Assembly (NCBI GenBank): GCA_017512745.1
Contig: JAFWEV010000025.1
Location: forward strand, 112,780 to 176,779
Source: Oscillospiraceae bacterium
GTDB lineage: Bacteria > Bacillota > Clostridia > Oscillospirales > Ruminococcaceae
Length of the DNA stretch: 64,000 nucleotides
Reading direction: 5' to 3'
Within the stretch, counting starts at the first letter, position 1, and each line of letters starts with the position of its first letter. A program made the translations under genes and the position numbers. The notes beneath the pieces were generated by a model. The model was given only the letters and a program-made list of their open reading frames with translations, ran no database searches and had not been told where the DNA came from. Shown piece by piece: positions 62,756 to 64,000 of this stretch.

Positions 62756-63826
62756 ATGATTATAAAACGCAAAAATATACTTATTGTAATATTATTGGGG
62801 GCGCTGTTTATGGGCCTTTTATTCGGGTGCGCAAAAAAGGAAAAGGGAATGCCGCTGGGAGACAGCAGCATCACCGAATTGAATTTCATCTATGACGGAA
62901 ACAAACTGTATATGTATGTCCATGCTGAAGACATAAGCCCGGAAGGAGCGAAAGTCTCTATCAATAAGCGTGTAGGTGAAATGAACTATACCGGTCATTC
63001 TCATGAAGGAGACCTCAACATCTCCGGAGAACAGGTAGAAACGCTCTTCGAGATCTTTTCGAGATATGATCTCGAGGCGTGGTCACATCTTCCTTCGAGG
63101 AGCAGTATATCCGGTGCGGCGAGATCTATTGTTCTGCTGGACGGCGACGACATTGCCTATGACATCATGTGGAACGCAAGATTCCCTGAGACAATTCCTC
63201 CTGAAGAGGATATATTCTATTTCGAACTGTTTAATTTCTTCAATGATCTGATATACTATGACCCGGACTGGGCGGAAGTTCAGTCTGATAATCTGGAAGA
63301 TCCGCGGGAAGATCCGGTATATTCCGAGAGAACTGTCACATGGTTCGGCCATGAGCGGGAGTTGGTGCCGGGGACAGGGTCAACCGGGGGAAATAACTAC
63401 GGTGCCGAGATCGATTACAGAGATGAGAAGTGGTGGGTTGTTGAAGGCTTTGTCGGTTCATGGACCATGACAGCTGAACCTTCGAGGCAGACCATGGGTA
63501 TGGGTATAGTGAGCGGGGGTCCGGTTACTCAGGATTCTTCGATGGTTCAATACCCATCAGAGGCGGTGCTTATTATAGGGGAAGACGGCAGTATCAGACT
63601 TGAGGTGGAAGATATGGTGTGGACCGGAACGATCGCATCCAGCAAAAGGTATTACAAAAACGAGGTCGGACTTGGTCTGTGTGATCCGAACGGCGGATAC
63701 AGATCTTTTACAGTTGCATGTGCTTATGAGGAATCCTTTAAAAAGATATACCTCAGCTCTTATCCTGGACCTGTGCCGGAACCTCAGTTCACTCCGATAA
63801 ATATAACCATGGAAAAAACAGCTTGA
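62756..63826 (+). CDS. Lipoprotein of unknown function
   Basis: The 356-residue protein has a lipoprotein signal (MIIKRKNILIVILLG ... GLLFGCAKKEKG, Cys near 25) and a globular region with many Trp and Tyr, including DIMWNARFPE and EKWWVVEGFVGSW. The second half (about 230-350) looks like a lipocalin- or DUF-type beta domain: VGSWTMTAEPS and VWTGTIASSKRYY. The family is not recognised. No good ribosome binding site is visible before the ATG. A terminator follows. Confidence 0.7.
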   Translation: MIIKRKNILIVILLGALFMGLLFGCAKKEKGMPLGDSSITELNFIYDGNKLYMYVHAEDISPEGAKVSINKRVGEMNYTGHSHEGDLNISGEQVETLFEIFSRYDLEAWSHLPSRSSISGAARSIVLLDGDDIAYDIMWNARFPETIPPEEDIFYFELFNFFNDLIYYDPDWAEVQSDNLEDPREDPVYSERTVTWFGHERELVPGTGSTGGNNYGAEIDYRDEKWWVVEGFVGSWTMTAEPSRQTMGMGIVSGGPVTQDSSMVQYPSEAVLIIGEDGSIRLEVEDMVWTGTIASSKRYYKNEVGLGLCDPNGGYRSFTVACAYEESFKKIYLSSYPGPVPEPQFTPINITMEKTA

Positions 63827-63856
63827 AACATGGATAAATAGTGAATTTATACGGCT

Positions 63857-63892
63857 AAGAGCCTTTTGCAGAGTATGCAGAAGGCTCTTTTC
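63857..63892 (+). terminator. Terminator of the last lipoprotein gene
   Basis: AAGAGCCTT.TGCA pairs with TGCA.AAGGCTCTT around GAGTA and is followed by TTCC. From 63893 to the end the DNA is AT-rich and no gene can be supported. Confidence 0.7.
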
Positions 63893-64000
63893 CTGTGAGA
63901 AGATAGACTCGACAATATTAAGAGTATATATTTAATTATTAATATATTTAATGTATTATGATAATCCCATATATGTAGGGTGATATTATTGACAAAGTAC

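Noticed and set aside
63989..64000. TTG start of a new gene at the window end
   Set aside because: Only four codons are visible and the possible GGGTG site is weak, so nothing can be supported.

Overview
The window looks like a chromosome segment from an anaerobic Gram-positive bacterium of the class Clostridia, possibly a gut Oscillospiraceae-like lineage. The evidence is the Firmicutes origin gene order (gyrA-gyrB-remB-recF-dnaN-dnaA | rpmH-rnpA-yidD-yidC-khpB-mnmE-mnmG-rsmG), GGAGG-type ribosome binding sites, several GTG/TTG starts, a sodium-pumping decarboxylase, a two-gene SufCB system and ECF transport. The genus cannot be fixed from sequence reading alone.

Layout. 1-3.2 kb: a Na+-translocating decarboxylase operon (alpha subunit cut by the window edge, gamma, biotin carrier, beta). 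3.3-19.1 kb: the replication-origin region. The minus-strand arm is dnaA-dnaN-recF-remB-gyrB-gyrA. The plus-strand arm is rpmH-rnpA-yidD-yidC-khpB and then, after a terminator, mnmE-mnmG-rsmG. The dnaA-dnaN spacer has the parts of a basal origin unwinding region: relaxed DnaA boxes, TAG trinucleotides and an AT-rich tract. 19.1-24 kb: uncharacterised membrane proteins, a VIT/CCC1-like protein, an orphan FkbH-like/acyl-carrier-protein pair and a lipoprotein. 24-29.5 kb: sufC-sufB with a palindrome at its promoter, an alpha/beta hydrolase, an MBL-fold hydrolase and typA. 29.6-45 kb: a surface protein, an F420-ligase-like protein, a PfkB-like kinase with an altered motif, a phosphatase, proBAC, an ADP-ribosylglycohydrolase, a DUF4358/DHHW pair, a mannitol-dehydrogenase-family enzyme, upp and an M42 peptidase.

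45.2-52.4 kb holds the most unusual locus. It has an ECF transporter (S component, double-ATPase protein with an apparent one-base deletion near its end, T component) followed by five tandem paralogues of the SAM hydroxide adenosyltransferase (DUF62) family. Three copies keep both domains and the catalytic motifs, one has lost the motifs, and one has only the N-terminal domain. A system for uptake and cleavage of S-adenosyl-type compounds is a reasonable hypothesis, but it is inference.

52.5-64 kb: a membrane hybrid histidine kinase, a drug/metabolite exporter, a nucleotidase, and a large double-receiver hybrid kinase translationally coupled to a solute-binding lipoprotein with no permease. 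Next comes a structured leader RNA ending in an attenuator in front of a GNAT acetyltransferase. The last part is a small accessory patch: an ATPase remnant, tRNA-Arg(CCG) with a broken duplicate, a PD-(D/E)XK nuclease that looks like half of a larger protein, and a lipoprotein.
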